Notes: generated from the sequence alone by a model not told the origin. Positions 19,072 to 28,077 are shown, counted from the first letter of the stretch. The stretch is DNA of 64,000 bases from JBIKWM01 sp044356305 (GCA_044356305.1 JBIKWM010000007.1:1-64000); one strand, 5' to 3'. Translations and numbers: made by a program.

Positions 19072-19414
19072 TTCGGTCAAGTACCTTATTGACGCCAATC
19101 TGCCAAGAAGATTCGCGCTTTGGAATACTGCCGCCTACATCCATCAGCTCGATCTTGGCCCTCGTTGGAGTGATCAGGAGATCTGGTCGTTTGCACTTTA
19201 AAGAGGCTTGACGATCATTACGAAGGACAGCGATTTTTCAAATCGTGTGTTGATATCGTAACCTCCCCCACGCGTCATTCACATCCGTCTGGGCAATATG
19301 TCCATGCGCACATTCCATCAGCACGTCAATGCCTGTTGGGAAGATGTACTGAGACTTTCATCCGGGCATCGGCTTGTGAGCCTGTTTGCAGACCGGATTG
19401 AGGCAGTCAAATAG
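19040..19414 (+). pseudogene. Broken DUF5615 PIN-like toxin gene
   Basis: One reading frame contains the DUF5615 signature: VKYLIDANLPRRFALW, then LGPRWSDQEIWSFAL, then GLTIITKDSDFSNRVLIS, then PPPRVIHIRLGNMSM. It is interrupted by TAA at 19199-19201 and TAA at 19259-19261. The frame stays the same across both, so no indel is needed; AAA to TAA and GAA to TAA substitutions would explain them. It overlaps the DUF433 gene by 32 bp at the 5' end. The conserved Met expected just before KYLIDANLP is a Val (GTC). The toxin is probably inactive. Confidence 0.8.
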
Positions 19415-19442
19415 GCAGTGCAGGCCAGCTCCCTGTACGCGC

Positions 19443-21104
19443 TCAGAAATTGAAGTTGAGGCCCGCCATTACCCCGAATCGCTGACTCGGATAGAGATAG
19501 AACTGCTCATATCGCAGCGCGGCCACGTTGCGGAAGTCGATAAAGGCACCTATCCATTTGCGGTACCTGTATTCGGCTCCGAGATTCACATCGGCATAAC
19601 CGGCCAGATCGATGGCACGGACGCGCACCGCTCCATCAGTGTCCACATAGGTGGTGCGGGCCTGCCGCACCCCTTGGGCATAGATCTCGGCCTTGATGAT
19701 GATCTTATCCCGCAGATTATACCGGGCATTGAACGAGAACCTGAACGGTGACTCGTGCCACGGTCTGATGCTGTCGTTGGGCATGGTGAAGAAGCGGTAC
19801 TCTGCCCGGGCGGCTGTACTGAGACGTTCGCCCCAGAGGTAGCCGAGTTCACCGTTGATGCCGAAGATGTTGACATCGTGATACTCAATGCGGAAACGGT
19901 TGCCTATGCCGTTGCTCAGGTCATTGACGAAAAAGGGCATGTTGCCGGTCACGGTCTCTGTGATGCCCACATCATAGGACAGCTTCTTGATGACAATGCC
20001 TTTGAAACCCACCTTGAGCAGAAAATGCTGCTGACTGTTTCGCTGGGTAAAGTCGGTCTGCATCCAAGGATTGCGCTGAGCCAGTGCATCGAGGCCATTG
20101 CGCTGGAAACCCCCGTTGGCATTGGCGTAGAGCCTCCAGATATCCTTTACCAGGAAATAGTGGAAGTCTATCTTGGGGAATGCCGACACCTTGGTGGTGG
20201 TGTCATAGATATCGAGCCCCATGTTGATGCCTATGGCCACGGCCCATCGTTCGCGCTGCATACTGAACTCGGGCCCGAGGCTGATGATGCCGTTGCTGCG
20301 GGTGCCGCTGGGCATGGCGTTGCTGTAATAGGCACCGCTCACATTGGCCAGCATCCTGCTCTTCTTTAAGGCGAAGGCCAATTGTGCCTGTAGGCCGATG
20401 GCATGTTCCACACTGCTGTACCTGTCAGCGGTATAGGCATAGCGCAGGCGGGCGCTGCTGAGCATCTTGGGGTTGATCCGGTCTGCGCTGCCAATGCCCA
20501 GATCGAGCGAGGTGCGATGGAAATACTGTGTCACCTCATCGCGCGTCAGGCTGGTGTCGGTAGGGTTGTAGCCGTAAAAGAAGTTGCGGTCGTGGGCGTA
20601 GTTGATGCGGCCATCGATGGTGTAGTCCTTCCAGAAGTAGCGGCCCTGCGCCATGAGGTCGATGTCGGTGAACCCGAAAGGCCTGCCGTCAAGCTTGGCG
20701 TATGAGGCGTGGTAGCGGGCCAGACCCGAGGCCTCGAGGTTCTTGTTGCGCACGGTGCCATAGCCCACCTCTACCAGCGGCATGGTGTAGTTGCCGAACC
20801 CGATGCGGGCGTGGCCCGGATTGATCTTCTCGAGGGGCTCGTTGGTGAGTTTGGCCGCCTGTATGGGCTCTACAGCCACCACGGTAGCCGCCTGCCGGGG
20901 CAACACCTCGTAGCGCATGGTCATCTTGGTCACGGTATCGGCCTCTGCCCTGGGCTGGGGCACCAGACGGGCGGCATCGCGGGCCACAGGCACATAATCC
21001 TTGCGCACCGTGAAACGCAGCGAGTCGGGCAGGTCGGTCTGTGCCACGGCCCATTGCCCCATCAACACGGGAAACACCCAGGCTATGTACCTCACTCTCC
21101 TCAT
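19443..21104 (-). CDS. Outer-membrane beta-barrel protein
   Basis: 553 residues with a signal peptide (MRRVRYIAWVFPVLMGQWAVAQ). A short periplasmic segment (about 25-90) is followed by a long run of amphipathic beta strands with alternating aromatic residues (GRINYAHDRNFFYGYNP; ARAEYRFFTMPNDSIRPWHE) and a C-terminal strand ending RFGVMAGLNFNF, with terminal Phe as in outer-membrane barrels. It resembles the TonB-dependent-receptor-like barrels of Bacteroidota, but no TonB box or plug domain is visible. Its ATG overlaps the stop of the upstream TPR gene by 4 bp, so the two are translated together and probably act together at the envelope. Confidence 0.78.
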   Translation of the reverse strand: MRRVRYIAWVFPVLMGQWAVAQTDLPDSLRFTVRKDYVPVARDAARLVPQPRAEADTVTKMTMRYEVLPRQAATVVAVEPIQAAKLTNEPLEKINPGHARIGFGNYTMPLVEVGYGTVRNKNLEASGLARYHASYAKLDGRPFGFTDIDLMAQGRYFWKDYTIDGRINYAHDRNFFYGYNPTDTSLTRDEVTQYFHRTSLDLGIGSADRINPKMLSSARLRYAYTADRYSSVEHAIGLQAQLAFALKKSRMLANVSGAYYSNAMPSGTRSNGIISLGPEFSMQRERWAVAIGINMGLDIYDTTTKVSAFPKIDFHYFLVKDIWRLYANANGGFQRNGLDALAQRNPWMQTDFTQRNSQQHFLLKVGFKGIVIKKLSYDVGITETVTGNMPFFVNDLSNGIGNRFRIEYHDVNIFGINGELGYLWGERLSTAARAEYRFFTMPNDSIRPWHESPFRFSFNARYNLRDKIIIKAEIYAQGVRQARTTYVDTDGAVRVRAIDLAGYADVNLGAEYRYRKWIGAFIDFRNVAALRYEQFYLYPSQRFGVMAGLNFNF

Positions 21105-24100
21105 GGTCTGGGCTGTTCCACTGGCACTTCCTCCTCAAAGATGTTCGGGTTCACCTGCACCGGATTGGTGAACTCCACGGCAGGTTCCACAACAGGTACG
21201 GCCTCTGCCTCCTTCCTTGCCCGCTCAGCCTCCTGTGCAGCCATCTCATCGAGCCTGCGCTGGGCCTCAACGGCCTGTTCCCCCTCAAAATTGGCCACTA
21301 TGTTCTGCAAGATCAGCTTAGACTGAAAGGCATCTCCCTTTTTCAGGTTGATGTCAGACAGCAGCAGAAAACCTCTGCTCACCCATTTCGGATGGGCCGA
21401 GTAGCTGTTGACCAGGTCGAGCACATGCGCCTCGGACAAGGCAATGCTGTCAGAGCGGAATGCGATGTCGGCCAGGTAGAACTGCGCCTCGGCCGCCTCG
21501 GCACCTGCACTCAGGGCTATCACCTCATTCATCCGCGTGCGGGCAAGGTCCAAATGACCCTTCTCAAGGGCGCAACGGCCATGCACCAGCGTGGCCTCCT
21601 GAAGCAGTTCCTGCTCTATTTTATCCGAGTCAATGAGCAGTCGCGCATAGGTCATGGCCGGGTCGCAGCGCTTCAAAAGCACATGGATGCGCATGATGTT
21701 GACCCTAGCCGCCACAAGGTTGTCGACCACTTCGGCCACTTCCTCCAGCTTGGCAAGCCGCAGCAGGGCCTCCTCATACCGCTTCCGCTCCATCAGGAGG
21801 CGCGAGGCGGTGTAAAGGCTCTTCTCGGTGAAGATGTTGCGGGCATATCCGAGCACCACATCGTAGGCGGCCAGCGCCTCATCGGGCTTGCCCACCTGCA
21901 TGGCACTTTCGGCCAGATAGAAGTGGGCATTGAGCCGGAATATCCCGTTCGGATAGCGCTCCACGTACTTCTTCAGTTCGCCATAGGCGCTCACATGGCT
22001 GCCCTTCATGTACAGCAGCTCGGCACTCTCGAAATACGATGAGTCCAGCGCGGCCGTGGTCAGTTCCGGGAATTTCTTCTCTTTCAGGTAGGCCTCATAG
22101 GCTGCCACATTGCCATCCTCCACATAGATCTTGTTCAGCTTGATCAATGCCTCCTTGGCCTCGCTGGTGGCGGGATAGCCCTCGGCCACCTCCTTGAAAA
22201 GCGCGATGGCCTTCTGATCCTGATTGGCGTTGTAGGCTATCAGCCCCTTGTTGAGCTTGGCCTTGGCCATGTAAAGCGAATTGGGATAGCTCATGATGAG
22301 CCGATCGAACCACTTCTCCGCCTCAGTGGGGTTGCCCTTGTTCAGATATGCCTCGGCTATCTCATAATTGGCATCGGGGGCATAGCTTGAACCGGGATGT
22401 TCCTCCAGGAGCACCTTGAGGCTCTCTATCTTGCTCTGTGTGCTGCCCTGAAGCCCGTAGCACACGGCCACCTGAAACATGGCGTAGTCCACCTCCGACC
22501 GGTTCAGGCGGATGGCTTTGTCGTACCATTCAATGGCGCGGGCCATGTCGCGGCCTATGTAGTAGGCATCGGCTATGCGCAGATACGCGTCAGACAGGCG
22601 CAGGGCATCGGTAGCGGCCAGCGGCTCAAAACGCCTGAACCAGGCAATGGCCTCGGTGTACTGCTTCTGCTCAAAGTGCACATAGGCCAGATTGTAGTGG
22701 CCCAGGGCATACTCCTCGGTGCCGGGGGCGCCATCCTTGCGCAGAAACGAGGCGTAGCGCTGCGCTGCCGCAGTGCGGTCGCCCTGGCGGTGCAGTATCT
22801 CCGCCTGCCAGAACTCGGCCCGCGCCTCCAGACGCGCATCAATGGGCAGCTTCTGCGACCGCGACAGGAACTGGGCCGATGCCTCCAACAGGCCGTCACC
22901 GAATAGCTCGATGCCCCGCAGATAGGCCGTGCGCTGATACGTGAGCTGCATCTCGGGCCCGCGGCTGCGCATCCGCTCTATGGCACCCAGGGCCGCCTCG
23001 TAGCTGTGCGTGGCCAGATACACCTTCAGTAGGAACGACCACGCCTCATCGGCCCTCGGGCTGTCGGGGTGTTTCTTCAGATACTCCTCAAAGGCGCGGA
23101 TGGCCTCGTGATAGGGGTCGTAGCTCAGCTCGTAGGCCAGTTTGGCAAAATTGAACAGCGCATCCTCCTGTATGGCGGGGTCGAAACTGTTGCGGGCCGC
23201 CATGCGGAAGGCGCTCTGTGCGCCCACCTTCTCGCCCTGCCGCAGCATGCAGTCGGCCATCTGGTAATAGGCCACCTGACTCAGCGTGTCGTCCATGGTG
23301 GTCACCAGCTCGTAGTTCTCGGCCGCCTTGCGGCAGTCGCCCGTGCGGTAGGCCGCGTAGCCCAGCTGGTAGTGGGCGTGGCGGTCATCAACGGTCGGGT
23401 CCAGCCCGGCCTCTATAAAGGGGATGCACTCCGCAAACTGCCCCATGCGGTACAGGCTCTCGCCCACCAGGCGGTTCACCTCGGGCGCGCGCCTGCCCCC
23501 CTTCTTCAGCAGCTCCTTGCCATAGGGCACCACCTCGGCATAGCGCTCCTGCAGAAACTCAATCTGTAGGATGTAATAGGGCACCACGGGGCCGAAAAGC
23601 TCATCATCCTCCAGCGACCTGAAACCCTTGAGGGCCGCCTCGTGGCTGCCCTCGGCATACTGCATGTGCGCCATGTAGTACACGGCCGCGCTGCGGTATT
23701 TGGTGCCCGCCTCGGTTATGTGGCTCAGGGCATCCTTGGCCTCGCTGTACTTCTCGCCCTGCATCAGCGCATAGCCGCGCTTGAAGTAGTACTCCTCCAG
23801 CTGGGCCGCGCTCAGGTCCTTGGGCTGGGCCAGGGCAAAATGCTCTATCACCGCGTTGTACCTCTTGCGCCTGAAGGCAATGGTGCCCAGATGGAACCGC
23901 GCCATGGGCACACGCGGGTGCTCGGGGTGCAGCGTCACAAACTCCATGAGGCGCTGCTCGGCATCGGCATTGAACAGCTGCGTGGCCGCCACCCCATCGT
24001 TAAACTCGGTCTCCTCGGCCGCCACGGTGGGCAGCAGGGCCCCATCGCGCTGCCATAGGTGGGTGCCTATGGATGCCGCCCAGCGGCCATGCCCATACAG

Positions 24101-24232
24101 GTGTGCCTGGTGCAGGCTGCCCACCAGCGGGCCCTCATCGGCTGCAAGGCGCTGCGCCACGGCCCCCGGGGGCACTGCGGCACCCAGCCACAGCAGCAGG
24201 CACAGCAACAGAAGGTGAGGGCGCAGCGGCAT
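21101..24232 (-). CDS. Large TPR-repeat envelope protein
   Basis: 1043 residues from ATG 24232, which starts a signal peptide (LLLLCLLLWLGAAVPPGAVAQ). A longer frame to 24322 adds 30 residues ahead of it and is less likely. Tetratricopeptide repeats fill most of the protein: HPRVPMARFHLGTIAFRRKRYNAVIEHF, AAVYYMAHMQYAEGSHEAALKGF (each shown in part), and many similar units to about residue 950. A charged tail follows, rich in Glu, Ala and Arg, then Pro/Val. The downstream barrel gene overlaps by 4 bp (ATGA). The pair is a recurring Bacteroidota arrangement, and these TPR proteins are sometimes annotated as gliding-related; that role is not shown here. Confidence 0.82.
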   Translation of the reverse strand: MPLRPHLLLLCLLLWLGAAVPPGAVAQRLAADEGPLVGSLHQAHLYGHGRWAASIGTHLWQRDGALLPTVAAEETEFNDGVAATQLFNADAEQRLMEFVTLHPEHPRVPMARFHLGTIAFRRKRYNAVIEHFALAQPKDLSAAQLEEYYFKRGYALMQGEKYSEAKDALSHITEAGTKYRSAAVYYMAHMQYAEGSHEAALKGFRSLEDDELFGPVVPYYILQIEFLQERYAEVVPYGKELLKKGGRRAPEVNRLVGESLYRMGQFAECIPFIEAGLDPTVDDRHAHYQLGYAAYRTGDCRKAAENYELVTTMDDTLSQVAYYQMADCMLRQGEKVGAQSAFRMAARNSFDPAIQEDALFNFAKLAYELSYDPYHEAIRAFEEYLKKHPDSPRADEAWSFLLKVYLATHSYEAALGAIERMRSRGPEMQLTYQRTAYLRGIELFGDGLLEASAQFLSRSQKLPIDARLEARAEFWQAEILHRQGDRTAAAQRYASFLRKDGAPGTEEYALGHYNLAYVHFEQKQYTEAIAWFRRFEPLAATDALRLSDAYLRIADAYYIGRDMARAIEWYDKAIRLNRSEVDYAMFQVAVCYGLQGSTQSKIESLKVLLEEHPGSSYAPDANYEIAEAYLNKGNPTEAEKWFDRLIMSYPNSLYMAKAKLNKGLIAYNANQDQKAIALFKEVAEGYPATSEAKEALIKLNKIYVEDGNVAAYEAYLKEKKFPELTTAALDSSYFESAELLYMKGSHVSAYGELKKYVERYPNGIFRLNAHFYLAESAMQVGKPDEALAAYDVVLGYARNIFTEKSLYTASRLLMERKRYEEALLRLAKLEEVAEVVDNLVAARVNIMRIHVLLKRCDPAMTYARLLIDSDKIEQELLQEATLVHGRCALEKGHLDLARTRMNEVIALSAGAEAAEAQFYLADIAFRSDSIALSEAHVLDLVNSYSAHPKWVSRGFLLLSDINLKKGDAFQSKLILQNIVANFEGEQAVEAQRRLDEMAAQEAERARKEAEAVPVVEPAVEFTNPVQVNPNIFEEEVPVEQPRP

Positions 24233-24364
24233 CTGGGCGAAAGTACCCGCCCCCAAAAGGGAACCCCGGCACGCAGGGGGTGCAATTATCAACGGCAGCG
24301 TGTTGATGAGGGCCGGACGCATGGTGGCGCTAACGCAGGCGTGGCAGGGAAAGTATTTTCAATT

Positions 24365-24389
24365 TGGAATTAAGAATTAAGAATTGGGA
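24365..24389. repeat. GGAATTAAGAATTAAGAATT interspersed repeat
   Basis: A short AT-rich element (GAATTAAGAATTAAGAATTG) of a type seen scattered in Bacteroidota intergenic regions. It lies 133 bp upstream of the TPR gene ATG and 28 bp before the first 21-bp array. Confidence 0.5.
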
Positions 24390-24417
24390 ATGGGCCTTGG
24401 AAGGGGGGGATGTCCAA

Positions 24418-24753
24418 AAGAGCCATGTGTCGAGATATATCACTGCACTTCGGCTTGTGATAGGTCGTTTGCAGCTATTTATCAGTCAAGTGTATCTAAT
24501 CATCACTCAGGTGGGCCTATTTATCAGTCGCATGCATCTATTGATAGATCGTGTGTGCTAAGTGATAAGTCATGTGGCTTTTATAATAAGTCAAGTGCTG
24601 TTTATGATAAGTCAGGTGTACTTTGTGATAAGCCATGTTCATCGATTAATAAATCAGGAGCTCAATTAGATAATTCATGTGCACTATAAAATGAATGAAG
24701 TGCTGTTTCATGTAATTTCAGTGCACTATTTTGTAAGTCTGGGTGCTTTAGAT
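24418..24753. repeat. 21-bp tandem array 1 (16 units)
   Basis: Sixteen consecutive units of exactly 21 bp fill most of the 596-bp gap between the TPR gene start and the rhodanese stop. The first 12 bases are moderately conserved (about ATAAGTCANGTG, best in units starting at 24565, 24586, 24607 and 24628). The remaining 9 vary with a CTNTTT-like bias. The outermost units are degenerate. The array is much richer in A+T than its surroundings. Frames crossing it (for example 24384-24689, plus) stay open only because 21 is a multiple of 3, giving heptads like SDKSCGF, YNKSSAV, YDKSGVL. No cas gene, transposase or reverse transcriptase is nearby. See findings. Confidence 0.85.
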
Positions 24754-24828
24754 AGAGGGATAGACCGGAAAAGGGAGAGCTATTAGCTGTTGGGGGTTAG
24801 CTATTAGCGCAAGAAGGAGAAACGGGCA

Positions 24829-25320
24829 TCACTGCCCCAGCCCGGCATACCCGCCCTTGAGGTCGATGATCTGGCGAAAGCCCAAGCGCTTGAGCCTGCG
24901 GGTGGCAAAGGGGCTGCGGTGGGCGGTGTGGCAGTAGATGAAGGTGGGCCGGGCGGGGTCGAGGGTGCGGGCGTGGCGGGCAAAGCGCCCGATGTAGCTC
25001 ATGTTCACGGCACCCTCGAGGTGGGCCCTGCGGTATTCGGCCGGAAAACGGACATCGATGACCTGGGCCTCATCGGCCACCTGGTGGAGGCGTGCGAGCC
25101 ACACATCCTTGGGCACCTGCACGGCCACGAGGCCATCGTAGGTGGGGCGGCAGGAGGCGAAAACAAGGAGGAGAATGGAATATCGAATGATGAATATCGA
25201 ATATCGAATGATGAACAATGAATATCGAATCTGGAACAAGGAACTCAGGCGTGGGGGCCGGATGGGATGGGTGGATATGGGGGCTGCGGGATGTGGCGTG
25301 TGCGGACGGCTGCTGTGCAT
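24829..25320 (-). CDS. Rhodanese-like lipoprotein
   Basis: 163 residues if the ATG at 25320 is used. A rhodanese domain covers about residues 75-163: QVIDVRFPAEYRRAHLEGAVNM, then FIYCHTAHRSPFATRRLKRLGF and DLKGGYAGL. The active-site loop CHTAHRS has the catalytic Cys and Arg of a sulfurtransferase, so it may carry persulfide or rearrange thiols in the periplasm. Upstream of the domain, LLLVFASC resembles a lipobox. Residues 30-52 (IRYSLFIIRYSIFIIRYSI) are coded by a known interspersed repeat. A TTG at 25218 would give 129 residues with this repeat as signal peptide. It is the last gene of the operon starting at 30707. The start is uncertain. Confidence 0.72.
   Translation of the reverse strand: MHSSRPHTPHPAAPISTHPIRPPRLSSLFQIRYSLFIIRYSIFIIRYSILLLVFASCRPTYDGLVAVQVPKDVWLARLHQVADEAQVIDVRFPAEYRRAHLEGAVNMSYIGRFARHARTLDPARPTFIYCHTAHRSPFATRRLKRLGFRQIIDLKGGYAGLGQ
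25178..25230. repeat. GAATATCGAATGAT interspersed repeat
   Basis: Four tandem variants of GAATATCGAAT with GATGAA spacers. This repeat type is common between genes in Bacteroidota. Here it lies inside the 5' part of the rhodanese reading frame and codes its hydrophobic segment. Confidence 0.7.
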
Positions 25321-25347
25321 GGCAGAGGGACGGCCACCGGCCTGGGC

Positions 25348-25776
25348 TCAGGGAATGATGGTGACCACGCTGCTGGTGACCTGGTTGCTGGAGTTGCCGG
25401 CCCGGTCCTGCACCCAGATGTCGAATGCGGCCGTCTCGGCCGTGGTGCCGTTGACAAGGGCAAGGTTGGGCAGGGTGATGTTGAGGTGGCCCTCGATGGC
25501 CACGGCCTCGGAGGGGCCGAGCTGGTTGATGCGGAAGCCGTACTCGACCCCGTTGCGCGGGTCGCGCACCCAGCAGTTGCGCACATCGGGGGTGTTCTCG
25601 CCCAGGTCGCCATCGCCATCGCGGTAGTGGATGCGGAAGGTGACCGAGTCGGTGTATTCGGCCACGGTGGGGGGCGTCACGCTCACAAACTCGATGACCG
25701 GCACGGGGCTTATCTCTTCCTCACCGGCACAGGCGGCCAACAGGAGGACGGGGGCAAAAAGGAACAGTTTTCTCAT
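25348..25776 (-). CDS. Small beta-sandwich lipoprotein
   Basis: 142 residues with a lipoprotein signal (MRKLFLFAPVLLLAACAG; lipobox LAAC). The mature part looks like a single Ig/cadherin-like beta-sandwich: VIEFVSVTPPTVAEYTDSVTFRIHY (in part), then DGDGDLGENTPD, which resembles a calcium-binding loop, and FDIWVQDRAGNSSN. It probably sits on the outer leaflet or in the periplasm. It lies between the CX4CH lipoprotein and the rhodanese gene, 27 bp before the latter. No specific family was recognised. Confidence 0.75.
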   Translation of the reverse strand: MRKLFLFAPVLLLAACAGEEEISPVPVIEFVSVTPPTVAEYTDSVTFRIHYRDGDGDLGENTPDVRNCWVRDPRNGVEYGFRINQLGPSEAVAIEGHLNITLPNLALVNGTTAETAAFDIWVQDRAGNSSNQVTSSVVTIIP

Positions 25777-25791
25777 GGGGACGGGGGGGAA

Positions 25792-26760
25792 TCAGGGAAG
25801 GATGTAAAAACTCCAGTAGGTGCGCACCCCGATGTACTGATCGGGCCGGGGCACCTCGGTGGTATTGAGGCCATCGGACACGGAGTAGCGCATGTACACC
25901 ACCTGGTCGGGCTGGAAGTGGGCGGTGCTGACGGCCACGGTGTGGTACTCGCTGCCGTCCCACGGGTTGTAGAAGTAATCGGGGGTGTACTCGCGGTAGC
26001 CGGGGGCAGAGGCGGTCATGTTGTCGATGTCGTAGGAGCAGCGCAGGGTGCGCGGGCTGAGGTCGGCAATGGCGGTGCTGTCATCGGTGACCTTGATGAA
26101 CATGTACATCCAGTCGTTGAAGGGCATGATGAAGGGGTTGTACCACACGCTGTCGATGCGGTCCTCCTCATCGGTGATGCCCTGTCCACCGCTGCCCACG
26201 GTGTCAACGGCCCAATACCAGTGGATGGTGGGCCTGCGGTCGGGGGCGGTGGGCACCTCACCGAACATGTTGCGTGCCCCGGCCATGATCCAACCGGCAA
26301 TGCGGTCGATGTATTCCTGCTCCAAGGGCACCCCGATGTTGTCCTGCGGCATGCGGTCGTTGGTATTGGCAAAGCAGCAGTTGGTGAGGCGCTCGTGCAG
26401 CACAGAGTGGGCGGTATCGAACGGCACCACGCGGTAGACGAAGCTCTGGGCGGTGTCGTTCTTCACCACCGGGGCAAAGGCGAGGGTGGAGTGGGCACTG
26501 GCCACGGTGCGCATATCGGGCTCGAAATGGCCATCGTGGCAGCCCGGCACGGCACAGCGCGGATGGAGGATGTCGCGGTAAACGGCCGCGAAACTGAGGG
26601 GGTCGAGGGTATCGACCGGAGGGGCCGGGGTGTTGTAGTCGATGTCATCGTAGGGGTTGTGCGGCAGGTCGGCCTCGGGTTCGCACCCCATGAAGATGAG
26701 CATGGGCAGGGCCACGGCCAGGGCCAGCGGGCCGAGATGGTGTTGCAGGGCTGTTCTCAT
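25792..26760 (-). CDS. Lipoprotein with CX4CH haem-like motif
   Basis: 322 residues, lipoprotein signal ending IFMGC. Near residue 68 the sequence HPRCAVPGCHDGHF carries CX4CH, an expanded haem-binding motif seen in cytochrome-c-like lipoproteins of Bacteroidota (CAxxGCH type). The pair NDRMPQDN ... EYIDRIAGWIMAGA resembles the distal Met and helix that follow in such domains. The C-terminal 150 residues form a beta-rich domain of unknown type. Its ATG is 4 bp upstream of the stop of the DUF1501 gene (ATGA overlap), so the two are translationally coupled. Redox or haem binding is inferred from the motif only. Confidence 0.7.
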   Translation of the reverse strand: MRTALQHHLGPLALAVALPMLIFMGCEPEADLPHNPYDDIDYNTPAPPVDTLDPLSFAAVYRDILHPRCAVPGCHDGHFEPDMRTVASAHSTLAFAPVVKNDTAQSFVYRVVPFDTAHSVLHERLTNCCFANTNDRMPQDNIGVPLEQEYIDRIAGWIMAGARNMFGEVPTAPDRRPTIHWYWAVDTVGSGGQGITDEEDRIDSVWYNPFIMPFNDWMYMFIKVTDDSTAIADLSPRTLRCSYDIDNMTASAPGYREYTPDYFYNPWDGSEYHTVAVSTAHFQPDQVVYMRYSVSDGLNTTEVPRPDQYIGVRTYWSFYILP

Positions 26761-28055
26761 CCTATCAGTGCTTCGTCAAGTACGCGGCCCGGCAGCATGC
26801 CGGCCACCTGGTCGTGAAAACCGAGGATGTGGGCCACGGTGGGCACAATGTCGATGCTCTCGCCCACCACCTGTGTGATGAGCTGGTTGTGCTGCACCTT
26901 GCCGCTGGGGCCTGCTATGAGGCAGAAGATCTCGCGCGAGGTGTCGGTGTTGGTATGGTCGAGGGCTCCGCGGCCATAGGCATCGACAAGGGTGTTGGGC
27001 TCGAGGTTGCGGCCGTGCTCGGGCACAGCGATGAGGATGGTGTCACCGGCCATGCCCGGGGTGCTCTGGATGGTCTGCCAGAGGTGGGCCAGGGCGTAGT
27101 CGGCCCTGACGAGGTTGTCGGCATAGGCGGTGAAATTGCTGTGGCACACATCGACATCGGTCATGTTGACCACGAGCAGTTCGGGCTTGAACTGTTGGAT
27201 CAATAGCTCGGCCATGAACACGTTGCTCTGGTCGTTGCTCATCCAACCGATGCCCCATGGGTCCTGATAGGCGCCACCGATGGCGGCATTGAGGTGCTGC
27301 AAAAGGAACTGCTCGAGGGCTGCGCGGTCGGCCTCGGTATTGGCCACCCCTGCCCCACCGCCACTGAATACGTTGGCAAAGTTGTCGTCAGCAAAGCCGC
27401 GCACCTTTCTGACGCGGTCCATATCGGCCGCATTGAACAGTTTGGGTGTGCCGATGGAATCATATCCGCCCTGGCTGAAGATGCCGGCCCATTGGATGTA
27501 GTTGGCCCCGTAGAGGTCGCCATAGTCGGGGTGCGAGCTGAAGTTGAGGGCGGGGTAAGGCCCGAGCTGATTGCTGACCCACCACGCGTTGAGGGCGCTG
27601 GTGGCGGGCTGTGTGTGCTTGCGGTAGTACTCGAACACGGTGGGCATGGGCGGGCGCACCTTGATGTTGACATCGTTGATGTTGTAATGCCCTGTGAGGG
27701 CGGTGCTGTGGCCGCTGTAGTGGCCGGTGCTGCCCTGTGCGAAACGGAACTCGCGGTAGAGGGTGCCCTGGGTCTGGAGCGGGGAACCGATGGTGGGCAG
27801 CAGGTTGATGCCCGGGGCTATGTCGGCACTGATGCTCTCCGTGCCTGTGAGGATGTTGCGCATCAGGTTGCCATCGGCCTTGTGCACGCTGTCGATGTTG
27901 CGCACGCCCCCGGCATAGAGGCACACCACCACGTGGTTCACCACACGGCTGCCGCTGGCCGCAAAGAGCCGGCCGCTGGGGAGTATGTACGGCAGCACCA
28001 TGGCGCCTGCCGTGGCGGTGCCTGCCTTGCGAATGAAAGAGCGTCTGTTCATCAT
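26757..28055 (-). CDS. DUF1501 family Tat-exported protein
   Basis: 432 residues. The N-terminus has a twin-arginine signal (MNRRSFIRKAGTATAGAMVL). The body is of the alkaline-phosphatase/sulfatase-like DUF1501 superfamily: VVVCLYAGGVRNIDSVHK, GHYSGHSTALTG, VVNMTDVDVCHSNFTAYAD, and ILIAVPEHGRNLEPNT with GALDHTNTDT. Metal-ligand-like Asp and His are present (DVDVCHSN, EHGRN, ALDHTN). The substrate is unknown. DUF1501 proteins usually pair with DUF1800 or with cytochrome-like lipoproteins; here the partner is the CX4CH lipoprotein that follows. It lies 22 bp after the 163-residue lipoprotein gene. Confidence 0.82.
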   Translation of the reverse strand: MMNRRSFIRKAGTATAGAMVLPYILPSGRLFAASGSRVVNHVVVCLYAGGVRNIDSVHKADGNLMRNILTGTESISADIAPGINLLPTIGSPLQTQGTLYREFRFAQGSTGHYSGHSTALTGHYNINDVNIKVRPPMPTVFEYYRKHTQPATSALNAWWVSNQLGPYPALNFSSHPDYGDLYGANYIQWAGIFSQGGYDSIGTPKLFNAADMDRVRKVRGFADDNFANVFSGGGAGVANTEADRAALEQFLLQHLNAAIGGAYQDPWGIGWMSNDQSNVFMAELLIQQFKPELLVVNMTDVDVCHSNFTAYADNLVRADYALAHLWQTIQSTPGMAGDTILIAVPEHGRNLEPNTLVDAYGRGALDHTNTDTSREIFCLIAGPSGKVQHNQLITQVVGESIDIVPTVAHILGFHDQVAGMLPGRVLDEALIG

Positions 28056-28077
28056 CTCTGTTCTGCTATCCCCCTTA

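Noticed and set aside
19199..19261. Alternative genetic code (TAA read as an amino acid)
   Set aside because: All other genes in the window use TAA normally as stop (for example the collagen-like gene and the DUF6428 region genes), so recent pseudogene formation is simpler.
24418..24753. Array 1 (and arrays 2 and 3) as CRISPR
   Set aside because: Units are contiguous 21-bp repeats without unique spacers of 25-40 bp, and there are no cas genes in the window.
25267..26817. 516-residue plus-strand frame
   Set aside because: Antisense to three lipoprotein genes with good signal peptides; Val/Gly/His-rich composition indicates a shadow.
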